64,000 bases of DNA from Trichodelitschia bisporula (lineage: Eukaryota; Ascomycota; Dothideomycetes; Phaeotrichales; Phaeotrichaceae): assembly GCA_010356995.1 (NCBI GenBank), contig ML996692.1, forward strand, positions 1 to 64,000. Direction: 5' to 3'. Position 1 is the first letter of the stretch, and each line of letters opens with the position of its first letter. The position numbers and the translations under genes were made by a program. Below the pieces are notes generated by a model. It made no database searches. It was not told the DNA's origin and worked only from the letters and a program-made list of their open reading frames with translations. Below are positions 1-9,937 of the stretch, piece after piece.

Positions 1-309
1 AATGCCTTCCGCACTCACCCATTCCCACGGCAAAATGCTGCTCCCAATTTAGTTATCTGTCATGGGACGAGCCCAACCTAGTTGGGACAACTCCCATAAC
101 AAGGAGGTAAGACTAATGCTTGCCAACACTGGTCACTCGTCCTCCAGGAACCACAGACCATTCCTGGTCACGTGACCAAGGGTCTCGACGCCCAGACCAC
201 CACCTCCACTTCACATAGATTCTTCATAGAAGTATTGTTTGTTTGACCGTGCCAATCGAATTCCACCCGTGAACCTAGCTGGGCCCTGACATTATCTGTC
301 GGCCTCGCA
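1..309. other. upstream region of AA9-like gene
   Basis: No gene is seen here. The 14-bp perfect palindrome TGGTCACGTGACCA at 165-178 is an E-box-type core. The frame that continues into the AA9-like gene is open from about 247. It encodes a short hydrophobic stretch (ALTLSVGLAMSAFTHG) that resembles the end of a signal peptide, but there is no in-frame ATG upstream of 310. Confidence 0.5.
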
Positions 310-1374
310 ATGAGCGCCTTTACACACGGCTCTGTGCGCCATGTCGCCGTCGACGGTCAACTGTACGTCTCCCCGCCCACGCCGCATCGCTAACGACCCA
401 GGTACTGGGGCTACTCACCGTAAGCCGCCCGCAATACCGCCTCCCATCTAACCCTCCAGTGAGCGCGACGACCGCTTCCCCAGCCCGCCCATCGCCATTA
501 CCTACAACCAGCGCACCTCGCGGCGCTTCGCCGTCGTCGACCCAGACCTCCCCGGCGATGGCTTGCAACGCCGACCCGCGCGCCCCGGCGCTGATCGCCC
601 CCGCCCGCGCGGGCAGCACGGTACGCTTCCTGTGAAGTCCCTGGTTTGCGAGCCACAAGGGCCCCATCGTGAACTACCTGGCGCGATACACGGGGCCGGT
701 CGAGAAGGTGGACCTCAACGCGCTGTCCTGGTTCAAGATCTCGGAGCGGGGGCTGGCGGCGGATGGCCGGTGGGCCGTAGACGAGATGATGGACGACGGG
801 AACGTCACCACCACGGTAACTCCGCATGACATTGCGCCGGTGACCTACATCCTCCGCCTCGAGCTCATCGCGCTGTACTACGTGACCGAGGATAACCTAT
901 AGCACATGAAAGAGGACAAGATCCTGGGGCCACAGGTACGGCTCTAGCCTTGAGGACGTCGCTGACAACCCAGCACTACATCCAATGCTTCAACCCGCGC
1001 ATCTCGGGCAGCGGGGCTGCGTCGCCGCCCGGGGTCCGCTTCCTTGGCGCCTACCGGCCCTTCAAGCAGGAGCCGGGGCTGTACTTTGACATGTCGCGCA
1101 ACGTGTCGCCGTACCCGATCTCGGGGCCGGCGGTGTACGTGCCGCAGGACGCGGGGCCGGTGCTGCCGCCGCAGCCGGGGAGCGGGCTGCAGAGTCCGAC
1201 GGGCGAAGCGGCGCTGGATCTGAAGTACCTCGAGGCGATGATGGAGGATATCCTCGCGCATGACGCGTTCGCGCTCCGGGTGAATAAGCAGCGTTTGGGG
1301 TGGGGGCCGAACCCGAATATGACGGGTCTCGCGCCGGGCTCGGTGCCGCCTGGAGCGGTTGTGAAGGGGCTTTA
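310..1374 (+). pseudogene. AA9-like lytic polysaccharide monooxygenase, reading frame disrupted
   Basis: AA9 enzymes are secreted copper enzymes that oxidatively cleave cellulose and related glucans. Family landmarks appear in order: a candidate copper His (THGSV, near 325); CNADP (near 564) and QCFNP (near 985), the usual disulfide pair; the second-His motif SHKGP (near 650); the FKISERGL and HDIAP..YILRLELIALY blocks; and QHYIQC with the axial Tyr. Conventional introns fit at 363-401, 420-459 and about 936-977. Three defects remain: a +1 frame change near 550-558, an in-frame TGA between STVRFL and SPWFASHKGP (about 631), and a stop after LRLELIALYYVTEDNL (about 899). A start-encoded signal peptide is also missing. 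Two 21-nt GT-AG segments could remove the two stops, but every other intron here is at least 40 nt. A recent pseudogene or a local assembly error is more likely. Family call is good; an intact product is doubtful. Confidence 0.62.
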
Positions 1375-2466
1375 GCTGCGGTCGTTGGGAGGCTGAGGTC
1401 TTGGGGGCGTCTCGTATGTAACAGTTGAAACGGCAATCGAAGACTCCGCGTTGTGTCTAAGGGTGATTGCCTCGCTGACAAGTGACAACGTACGTTGAGG
1501 CAAGCTCGGCTGGTTGAAGCCGGCGATGAACGTGTTGTTTTGTGCCGGGCCGAATTCCGGAGTCCGCTGCCCGTACATCGGCTCGCTCTGTGTGCTATTG
1601 CGTCACTATCACCGCTGCCGCGAGATTCGCTGCCGCAATGCCGGTAAGCCGCGATAACGGCGCCGCGTTTGTGATTGCTGAGGTGCGCGTGGATCGGTTC
1701 GCGCTGTGACTCGCCCCGGCCCCAGAACTCGGCCGTGTTCACCGAGTGGCAGGTGACACCGGAGCTAACGCGCCCCAGGCCATAAGCGGTACCTGTTGGA
1801 AAGCGGTGGCTCTGTTCAGCCTTACCCAGGTTCAGCCACAGGGCTCGAGTACAAGTAGACTCGGGATCCCCACCTCTTTGACAATTAAGCAACTTGTTCA
1901 TGAACAGACCTTCTGTCAGGGGCGCACAAATCCCTGGTTGCACAGCATTGGCTGTGGAATAACATTCATTGAAAGCTTGAAGAACTATGTAAGGGTTTCG
2001 CGTGTGAATGTGGAGTGTGGGGGAGCTGAGGGTGCTAGCGCACAGCCAGCGCCAAGTCCTCACCCCTGTTAGTCCAGCCGGGCTGGAATTGCAGGGATCA
2101 GGCATCAAGCTTACCAGGTCACGTGACCAGCACAGGGCATGTGGCGATTTGACTTGGGAGAAATGGTATCCTTCCCATGACACCTTCGGTCTAACTTGTG
2201 ATGCTGTGATGTTTCCATTGACTACACATCTCCTTTTATCAATAGTCAGCTCACTTCCCACTGCTAGTCAATTAAGCAACTCAGTCATGTTCACACTTCA
2301 TTTTAACACTATCAATGATCAATTGCGCTATCACCCACCGATATCGGCATCCGGGAATTGGTAATACAGTGCTGGACTCTCGCCATATGGCGACATCGCG
2401 CATCATTTGTCAGCTAGTAAACGATATATGGGCTCGTGCGCAATGTGAACCATCGCCGAATCAACA
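1375..2466. other. gene-free interval between AA9-like gene and SDR
   Basis: No conserved coding sequence is recognised on either strand. A long open frame on the minus strand here has the arginine/serine-rich composition of chance frames in GC-rich DNA. A second E-box palindrome, GGTCACGTGACC, lies at 2117-2128, so the two palindromes bracket the AA9-like gene. Confidence 0.5.
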
Positions 2467-3351
2467 ATGACAAAGTACGCTAACAAGCTCGTGGGCAAGA
2501 AAATTGTGGTTATCGGAGGCACCTCCGGGTACGTCACAGCCGCCTCGATCTCCTAATCTAACGTCGCAGGATCGGCTTCGGCGCTGCGCAGGCTCTCCTC
2601 GATGCCGGTGCCCTCGTAACGGTCATCTCGTCGTCGAGCGACCGCGTGGCCGATGCCGTAAGGCGTCTCGGCGCCAATGCAGAGGGCAAGGTCGGCGACG
2701 TGCGCGACGAAGATGGCTTCACGAAGTTGCTCCAGTCACTCGCGCCGCTCGACCATCTCGTCTTTTCCGGCGTGGACAAAATCATCCGGGGCGGCCTGGC
2801 CGACGCAGACCTAGACGAGGCGAAGCACCTCTTTGGAGTCAAGTTCTGGGGCAGTGTGCTGACGGGCAAAGGTAAGCTGCCGGCAACTAACGAACGTTTG
2901 CTAACGGCTAGGGTAGTGCTTGCCAAGTATGACATCGTCAAGGCGGGCGGCTCGCTGACGCTGACTTCCGGGGCGGCGGCGTTCCGTCCGGGCAAGGGCG
3001 CTGCAATCGGCGGAGCGCTGAACGGCGGCCTGCTCACACTGACCAAAGGCCTTGCCTCCGAGCTCGCTGACAAGAAGATCCGCGTCAACACCGTCGTGCC
3101 TGGCCTCGTTAAGACGGAGCTGTGGGACAAGCTGGGCAAGTCCCAGGTCGAGCAGGAGCAACTCTTTGAACAAGGTGGCAAGAATCTCAGCGTTGGGTTT
3201 GTGGGCCTGCCGGAGGACATTGCTGAGGCGTACCTGTACACCATTCGCGCAGACTATGCCAACGGAGCACTGGTCGTAATTGGTGAGCTCTGTCCGCTGC
3301 GCGCTTTCAGTATCCTTACTGACCGGCACAGATGGGGGAGCTCAGCTGTAG
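2467..3351 (+). CDS. short-chain dehydrogenase/reductase, atypical active site
   Basis: NAD(P)-dependent SDR-fold oxidoreductase, 249 residues after splicing, a normal length for a classical SDR. Exons are 2467-2531, 2573-2871, 2917-3282 and 3332-3351; introns are 41, 45 and 49 nt and the protein ends DGGAQL. The N-terminal Rossmann fingerprint GGTSGIGFG binds the cofactor, and GDVRDED fits the usual acidic adenine-binding position. The catalytic YxxxK is absent: the segment aligned with it reads GGALNGGLLTLTKGLA, so Tyr and Lys are Gly and Asn. RVNTVVPGLVKTEL follows in the expected place. Several SDR subgroups with RPG-type sequences after the serine strand also lack YxxxK, so this may be a subgroup trait rather than decay. 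The substrate is unknown. Confidence 0.85.
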
Positions 3352-3822
3352 AGGACAGTGAAGTCAATTATTCGCTTGATGGCCATGAGTTCACAAGTCC
3401 ACAGCGCATGCCAAATTGAAAGCCGTTGTACTCACACCTTTCCATTGATGCCTACAGAGGATATCTGCATCTGACCTTAAGTTTGTCGTGAGGTCGAGGT
3501 CCGAGAAGGTCCTTGGGCCAAGGGCTGGGAAGAACATGACGAGCGTTTCTCAATCAAGTTGCAACCGCATTGTGATGACATCTCTGCCGAACAAGAAGCA
3601 GAGACTATTAGTAGGGGCGCTCATCACTTTTCAGCCGAGCTCTGGGTCCCCTTGGTCTATGGCCTCCCAAGCAAAACGCTGCACGCCCGCCCGCATTCAC
3701 TCCGCCTAAGTCTCAGCACTGTCTCTCGCTAGCATCAGGCTGCTCGCGCGCCGCCATTATTTACCAGATCCTCGATGCATTACCCTCTAGCCGTAACCAT
3801 CCCCGTCATCAGCCAGCGCACG
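3352..3822. other. intergenic, convergent 3' ends
   Basis: Lies between the SDR (+) and the CorA-like gene (-), whose 3' ends converge. I see no coding feature or repeat. Confidence 0.5.
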
Positions 3823-6800
3823 CTAAGCCGATGACAACGATGCCGACGATGCCGAGGTCGAGAGGGTCACCACCCGCACCGGTACGACGTACCGCCACGC
3901 CTCGAGCCCAATGCGCCGAAATTCAAGCAGCCGAAAAAAGACAAACCACAGCAGCAAAAGATCCATCGGCGCAATGACTATTGTCAGCACGACCGTAAAG
4001 CCGGTATCAAAACCGCGCCGCCAGAGCAGCACGAGCGGTGATGCCACCGCTGCGCAGCTCACGCCGAAGGCCAGGAACGGCATGAGGTGCCCCATCACAT
4101 CGTAAACCAGCGTGCTGCTGCTGTAAAGCAACCAACTCGCAAACTGCCGCGTCGACACCGCGTCCGCTTCCGAAATGTCGTTGTGCTCGCGTATCGCCAC
4201 AAAGCACTGCCGCTTCCACTCCAGCAAAATGGCGCTTCGTGACCCGAGCCGCACCAGGTAGGCAACCGCTAACAGGATGATGCACGTCGCAACAAAGTAC
4301 GCCACCGGTACGGGCGACTGGATTTCCGCCAGCTGCATACTGAACAGACTCGCCGCAAATGTTAGCGGGACGAACAGAAAGGCCAGCTCGGTCAACTTTG
4401 CGACACTCTCCGCCTCCTCGATACTGCGCCGACTCTCAGCTATAGCGATCTCAGATCGCAGCGATGCAGAGGTACGGTCGATCTGAGAGGATACATCGCT
4501 TACAAGCCTCAGGCACTCCTTCAGAGCCGTACGGTCGACTTGCCCCAAGTCGCTCAAAAAGTCCGCAAACGCCGGCAGCCGTTCTTGCAGCATGGTCATC
4601 TCGTACTGGAAGCGTCCCAGCAGCGTGCGCCAGTGCGGAATGTGCTGCTGTAGTTGCGCCGACGACAAGGTACTGATGCGGTTGTTGATATCGTTCAGCG
4701 AGATGCTCATGGCGGTGCGCAGCCCGGCGACGTCGGCAATTATAGTCTGTAGGAGAATTACCGAGACATCGGTGTTGGGCAACAGCTGGTCCATTGCCTC
4801 CAAGGTTGAGAGCGGCGGACCTTCGGCGTTCTCATCGCCGCGGGTAGTTGCAATCTCAAACGGCGTTAACAGGTCGTCGTGCGGCAGATCCTCTTTGACA
4901 TTTTCAAAATACTGGATAGTCGGGAGCGGATCCAGACAGATCACGACGATACTGCAGTCGTCCATGCTCCCCTTCCACAAAGTAATGCGCTCTTCCCAAC
5001 CGAGCGGAAATACAGCCGGCCGCAGGTGGCTGCTGAGGCTAAAGAAGTTGCGGAATATGTTTCTCATGGTTCGTACGCGGTGCTTATGTCGACAGCCCAT
5101 GACACAGGGCAGGTGGGGAAGCTCTTCGCGGACGATCTTGTTGTGCGTGCGGGTAGACATTCCGGGTGCCGGGAGGAGCGGTCGCAACCACTGGAAAGAG
5201 TGATACTGGCGCCAGGTGGGCCGGAATTTAGTCCACAGATCATTTTCCGGCGGTTGCTCTGGGGTGTAGCCGGAGTCGCGGAGGTGGGCCTCAAAGAAAC
5301 CAGGTATAACGTCGAACGCATTCCCAACCAGCTCAATCTTCGCGGGATCGAGGTCCTCGAGGATGACAAGTCGAGTGGCGGCGGTCTGAACGCCGCGCAA
5401 TTCCCTTGAATTATTCGCAGGGCGTCGCACCAGGTTTGAGCCTTCGCGATCGAAGCAGATGATTGCACCAGTCCTTTTCTGCCGGCAATTGAGAGCTGTC
5501 ACAATCCCAAGGTGTGGGGCCTTGGGTACTGCATCGGACGCATTCTTCCACCAGCGAGAGGTTTGCTGAAGTTCTTCATCATAAGGCAGCAGCAGCGGTG
5601 GCGGGGGCAGCGGCAGCGGTAGCGGATTATGTGGACGAGTGATCTAATCTTTAGCTGGGCTGGCAAAGGGACAGAAAACTGACCACCGGGACTCTTGACG
5701 CATTTGCTCGGGATCCCCTCCGGCCCCCAGGGTTGGCGGGGGGCGGAGGAGGCGGGGGAGGTGGGGGAGGTGGGGGAGGCGGGGGAGGTGGGGGAGGCAT
5801 TCCGAGGGGCAAATCCATAGGCGGAGGAGGCATTCCGAGTACCGAAGCAAAGTCTGGAGGCGGGGATATAGCATGCGCATGGCGAGCCTGATTGTTAGCG
5901 GGATCATAGAAGGGCGGAGGGAAACCAACAGAGCGATTCGGATTCGGCAGTCCGCTCGCTGACCTCCCGGGGCGAGATGCTCTGCCGGGAGGGCGACGTT
6001 GGGAGTCCTCTACCCCATCCCGGCCTTGTGTGCTAGGTACGTTCGGCAGGTTGGGAGGGGGCGGCGGCCCAGATGCATCCTAAACGTTAGAACTAGTCGA
6101 AACAGTAATGTGGGCAGGGAACCGACAATTAGGTCAGCCGCGGGCGAGCGCGAGGGGGCTTCAGTCGGAGGCTCCGCCGAACGGGGTGGTATGCCTAAAG
6201 GTCCACTACTCTGGGCATCGGCTGCATTCCGGATGACCTGCGTTGAGCCTGGCGAGGGGAGGGAAGCGGGGAGCGATGTCGAAAGCTCTACCGGAGAGGC
6301 TGACAAGCTATGGTAGGGATGTATGACGCCCTGAGGATCATTGCGGCTCTCATGGCTTGTACTCGGCGCCGTGGGAGGAGGTGGAGGCTCCGAGTTATTA
6401 GCAGAGCTGGCGGGCAGGGCGAAGTCGCGGAGTTGGATTCCAGAGGGTATTGCCACGAGTTGACTAGTACTCGTTCCCGAGATTGGAAATTCGTCAGTTT
6501 GCCGATGCGTGGTATCCATCGCATCACGCTGGTGATTTCGATCCGGGGCCGCGACGTCCAGCCTGCGCGCCGCCCGACTGTCAGCCGAGCCCACGGGGAA
6601 CGTCGAACCAACCAACGGCGCGCCTGAGGGCACATCAGGCGTTTGCCTCGAATTCTCCGCCATCGACAATACGTCGGAGGGGCGATGCACGACGCTCTCA
6701 ACACCACGGCTCACATGACTCGTATCCGGAGGTACAAGGTCCGGGATTCGAGCAGCCAGACTAATTGCTGAGCCAGGGTCCAGGCTTATAAGGGGTATGT

Positions 6801-6855
6801 CGTGAAGAGTACTTTGGCCAGTATCTGTGGATGGATGCTCCGGCGGCGATTCCAT
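3823..6855 (-). CDS. CorA-like membrane protein with long proline-rich N-terminus
   Basis: Spliced model of 976 residues with exons 6855-6041, 5981-5687 and 5643-3823; both introns keep phase. Roughly the first 370 residues are low-complexity Ser/Pro/Thr sequence, ending in a run of about 20 prolines preceded by GMPPPPMDLPLG. The C-terminal half resembles fungal CorA-like Mg2+ transporter domains: a soluble alpha/beta part, a long coiled segment (about residues 600-750), then a first membrane helix (FLFVPLTFAASLFSMQ) and at least two or three further hydrophobic segments instead of the usual two. The CorA signature GMN is replaced by FSMQ, so ion transport is uncertain. It shares a 180-bp promoter region with the divergent FIG1 gene. 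The start at 6855 is the first ATG of the open frame. Role inferred from fold only. Confidence 0.7.
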
Positions 6856-7035
6856 TGAGGGTGAGTTGTAATGCGAGTTATGGCTTGTGATGGGGTGAGG
6901 GTCCGATGGCGCGGCTCAAAACACCTTCGTACGAGGCCTCAGCTCCTGCAAGCCTTGTCACGGGATCATCCTCGTATGGCGAACTTCGTGCCCCGCAGTG
7001 CCCGCCTTCCGAATTTAACTTCACAATCCCTCACG
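6856..7035. promoter_or_regulatory. short bidirectional promoter interval
   Basis: 180 bp separate the divergent starts of the CorA-like gene and FIG1, so promoter elements for both must lie here or in their 5' ends. No specific motif was identified. Confidence 0.4.
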
Positions 7036-7941
7036 ATGAATATAAGCTTTACGGTCAACCTTCGTATGTTACTCCCTTCGCCGGGTTTCCGCTGACCGTT
7101 AGAACGGTTCGTCCCATGGTTGGGTTACCATCATGTTCTCATGCTATTTTGTCTCGGCGCTATTGTGCTATGGTGTAAGTCACTACTTCTGGATTATTAG
7201 TACTCACAAACAGCGATCACGCTTGCGGGCTGTTCGTCGTACTCCTCGATGACCAACATATACATTCTCGCCGTCGAGTACGCCAACGGAACAGCACCCA
7301 AAACTGCCACCAACGTGTCGTCGATGCTCCGAGAAGCGCGGGGGATCGCACAGCTCCAGTCCCGCGTCGGTTATTTCGGTCAATGTGTGCGGAAAGGAGG
7401 GATCGCGTGGGTATGCGGCGGCGACGCGCAGACGTTAGTTAGCGAATTTGGCAACGACGATCCGCTGTCGATGCTGGACATATTGGGCCAATTCCAGAAA
7501 GACGTCTTGTTCTCGGGATTCATGTAAGTTGCCAGAGCCTCCCTTAAGCGTTGCTGACCGAGGAGCTTCATGGCTATCGTTCTTGTGTTCTTCGCCGTTG
7601 TCACCCTCGCCACTTTCCCCGGCTGGCATCAGGAAACAGACGATACGGGAGAGGAGATCGACGTCAAGCCGTTCCCATCCAAAGTGGCGATCAAGTTTTG
7701 CTCGCTTACCTCAGGCTTTGCGACGGTATTTTGTATTGTTTCGGCCTTGTGGCAGCATACGGCAGCCGTATCAGCAGCTACCATGATTGAGGGCCTGAGC
7801 TATGGCAATCTGAAAGCCAGCGTTGGACCGGGAGCAATGGCACTCTCTTGGCTCGGTGTAGCATTGCTGTGTGTTGTGAATCTTGGTATCGTCGTAATGT
7901 GGGCATCAATGGCCATTCTCGACCAGCTGACGGAGGATTAA
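7036..7941 (+). CDS. FIG1: Fig1-type Ca2+ regulator / mating membrane protein
   Basis: Fig1 proteins are four-helix plasma-membrane proteins related to claudin-type proteins. They support Ca2+ influx and cell fusion during mating. About 262 residues: exons 7036-7063, 7103-7174, 7214-7523 and 7563-7941, with donors GTATGT, GTAAGT and GTAAGT. TM1 (VLMLFCLGAIVLWSITLAGC) is followed by the typical Cys and a loop with C..GG..WVCGG. TM2 (MAIVLVFFAVVTLATF), TM3 (FCSLTSGFATVFCIVSALW) and TM4 (ALSWLGVALLCVVNLGIVVMW) follow. The last intron ends in a GAGGAG tandem acceptor that would add or remove one residue. The start is the ATG that gives a consistent phase into TM1. Convergent with the GH43 gene. 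Confidence 0.75.
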
Positions 7942-8320
7942 TGTAAGCAACTGGCATTGTTGCCCGGGGACCGGTGGTCAGGAGGCAAAGTTGGCCCAAG
8001 GATCGGCGAGCCGATGAGGAGACGCTGTCCTAATACAAGTATCTGCCGTTTATTTGTCAGGACTAGAATCTGAGACGCTGATGAAAAGGTCACCAAGATT
8101 GTACGGTGGCAGTCATACAGTGAACAGTGACAAGTGCATGGGTCAGTTCTAGAGGAAGTGGCAACGTACCGGTGGCGGATGCCCCTACGTTCGTAGAGAG
8201 CTGATGGCTTCTTGTTCTCGACCGTCATCACACCGCAGAACTTTCTTGGGGGTCGACCACATCAGCATCATTTAACGCTGAACTCACGTCTCGCAAAACC
8301 CTTTGATTGCTTAACTGCCT
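7942..8320. other. intergenic, convergent 3' ends
   Basis: 379 bp between the FIG1 stop (+) and the GH43 stop (-). Nothing recognised. Confidence 0.5.
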
Positions 8321-9847
8321 TCATGGCATGTTCAGCTCGAACCGCCTGACCGTGACCTCACCACCTAACACCTTGGTAGCAAAGTTAAACACCGCAAAGC
8401 GATACCCCATGAAAAACTGCCACGCCGTCTTCATCACAAACGGACGGCCGAGCGTATGCCAGCTCCGCCCATCAGTGCTGTACGAAAAGATGCCCGCACG
8501 CCCTGCACCGGGGCGAATATCAGCAGCGAGCCTCAGCCAAACCGTCCCGCCTTGAATAGGAACAGCCTCGACTTCAGACCCCATCTTCGCCGTGCGCCAC
8601 TTGTCGTCCATCTCGATCCCATGCACAACCACAACCCGCACCTCCCCTCCGTCCTTCTGTACCCCAATCCACGCACTCGAATCCCGGAGCAACGCCAGCC
8701 CTGCGCGATCCCCGTCGCGCATCCCCTCAAAGTCAAGCTCAATCGTCGCGCTCGACTGCGGTCCCACAATCCGACGCGTCAGCGTATTCCGCGCGGCGTA
8801 CAAATCCAGCGTACGCGTCGCGGTGCGCAGAACAAGCCCGTTGCCCAGCGCGAATTTACTGACGTCCGGGTTGTGGTTCCACTCCCAGTCCGGGCCGAGC
8901 GTCGGTGCTTCGAATGTTTCCACCCCAAGGGAGGACTTCACGGCCCGCGGCGGCCCGGGGTACGGGTACGATGCTGCCCAGCGCGAGCCCGGCGCTTGCA
9001 CGGTGGGGAACCCATCCGCCCCCCATGAGACCGGCGCGAGGACCGGCACGCGGCCGCCGGGGTACGCATCAATGAAGGCCATGTAGTACCACGCACCAGA
9101 CGGCGTCGTTACCAGCCCGCCTTGGTGTGGAGCCCCGCTGCCCGCCACCGGGGACGGGATGCGGTTGACCAGCACCTTCATCGTGTACGGCCCAAACGGA
9201 GACGCTGCCTTGAGCACGTACTGCGCGTCAGGCGGCTTGGTGACGAAAATGTAGTAGCTCCCCTTGTATTTGTAGAAGCGCGAACCCTCGATCGTGCCTA
9301 CATTCTTTGGCGACCGGAACACCACCTGCGTGCGCACCTGCCGCAGCCCGTCAGGCGACATCTGCGCGACGCTGATGTTTGTGTTGCCGTACGCGACGTA
9401 CATGCGGTCGTCGTCGTCCACCAGCAAGCCGGCGTCATAGTAGCAGCTGTCAATCGTCGAGCGACGGGTCCACGGCCCCGTGGCCGCTGGTGCCGTGTAG
9501 ATGTGCGTTTTGGCGAACTCAATGCACCCGCCCCAGTAGAATAGGTCACTGCGTGGGCGGTACCCCAGAAATGAGGCCCATATGCCCTTGACGTATGCGT
9601 TGCCTCCGCTCAGGTCGTACTTCGGCGACCAATCGAGAACCGGCACTGAGTGTCCGATGAACTCCCAGTTCACCAAGTCGTACGACCGCAGCACCGGCGC
9701 GCCTGGGGAGTAGTGCATCGTCGAAGCCGAGTAGTAGTACGTGTTGTTGACGCGCAGGACGTCGAGGTCGGCGAGGTCCTGCCATAGGACCGGATTGTTG
9801 AACTGTTGGCCCAGGACGGGCAGCACGAAAAAGAGTGACAGCTTCAT
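8321..9847 (-). CDS. secreted glycoside hydrolase family 43 (arabinosidase/xylosidase type)
   Basis: Intronless, 508 residues. GH43 enzymes release arabinose or xylose from hemicellulose with a five-bladed propeller. An N-terminal signal peptide (MKLSLFFVLPVLGQQ) leads into NPVLWQDLADLDVL, containing the catalytic-base Asp. The pKa-modulating Asp fits YYDAGLLVDDDDRMYVAYG, and the general-acid Glu fits GTIEGSRFYKYKGSYYIF. A typical APHQGGLV block follows. From about residue 300 a C-terminal beta-sandwich (laminin-G/ConA-like, as in fungal beta-xylosidases) runs to the end. It lies 90 bp downstream of the xylitol dehydrogenase gene on the same strand, which suggests a shared role in pentose use. 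The exact substrate cannot be assigned. Confidence 0.9.
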   Translation of the reverse strand: MKLSLFFVLPVLGQQFNNPVLWQDLADLDVLRVNNTYYYSASTMHYSPGAPVLRSYDLVNWEFIGHSVPVLDWSPKYDLSGGNAYVKGIWASFLGYRPRSDLFYWGGCIEFAKTHIYTAPAATGPWTRRSTIDSCYYDAGLLVDDDDRMYVAYGNTNISVAQMSPDGLRQVRTQVVFRSPKNVGTIEGSRFYKYKGSYYIFVTKPPDAQYVLKAASPFGPYTMKVLVNRIPSPVAGSGAPHQGGLVTTPSGAWYYMAFIDAYPGGRVPVLAPVSWGADGFPTVQAPGSRWAASYPYPGPPRAVKSSLGVETFEAPTLGPDWEWNHNPDVSKFALGNGLVLRTATRTLDLYAARNTLTRRIVGPQSSATIELDFEGMRDGDRAGLALLRDSSAWIGVQKDGGEVRVVVVHGIEMDDKWRTAKMGSEVEAVPIQGGTVWLRLAADIRPGAGRAGIFSYSTDGRSWHTLGRPFVMKTAWQFFMGYRFAVFNFATKVLGGEVTVRRFELNMP

Positions 9848-9937
9848 GTGGCTCCAAAAAGTCGATTAGGGCCTCTTGTAGTCGACAAATAAAAATGGAA
9901 GCAATATGCATAGATTGCGTCGGACAATTAGATTCCG

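Noticed and set aside
1062-2261. 399-codon minus-strand open frame
   Set aside because: It overlaps the antisense of the AA9-like gene, is Arg/Ser/Ala-rich like chance frames in GC-rich DNA, and shows no domain or splice pattern.
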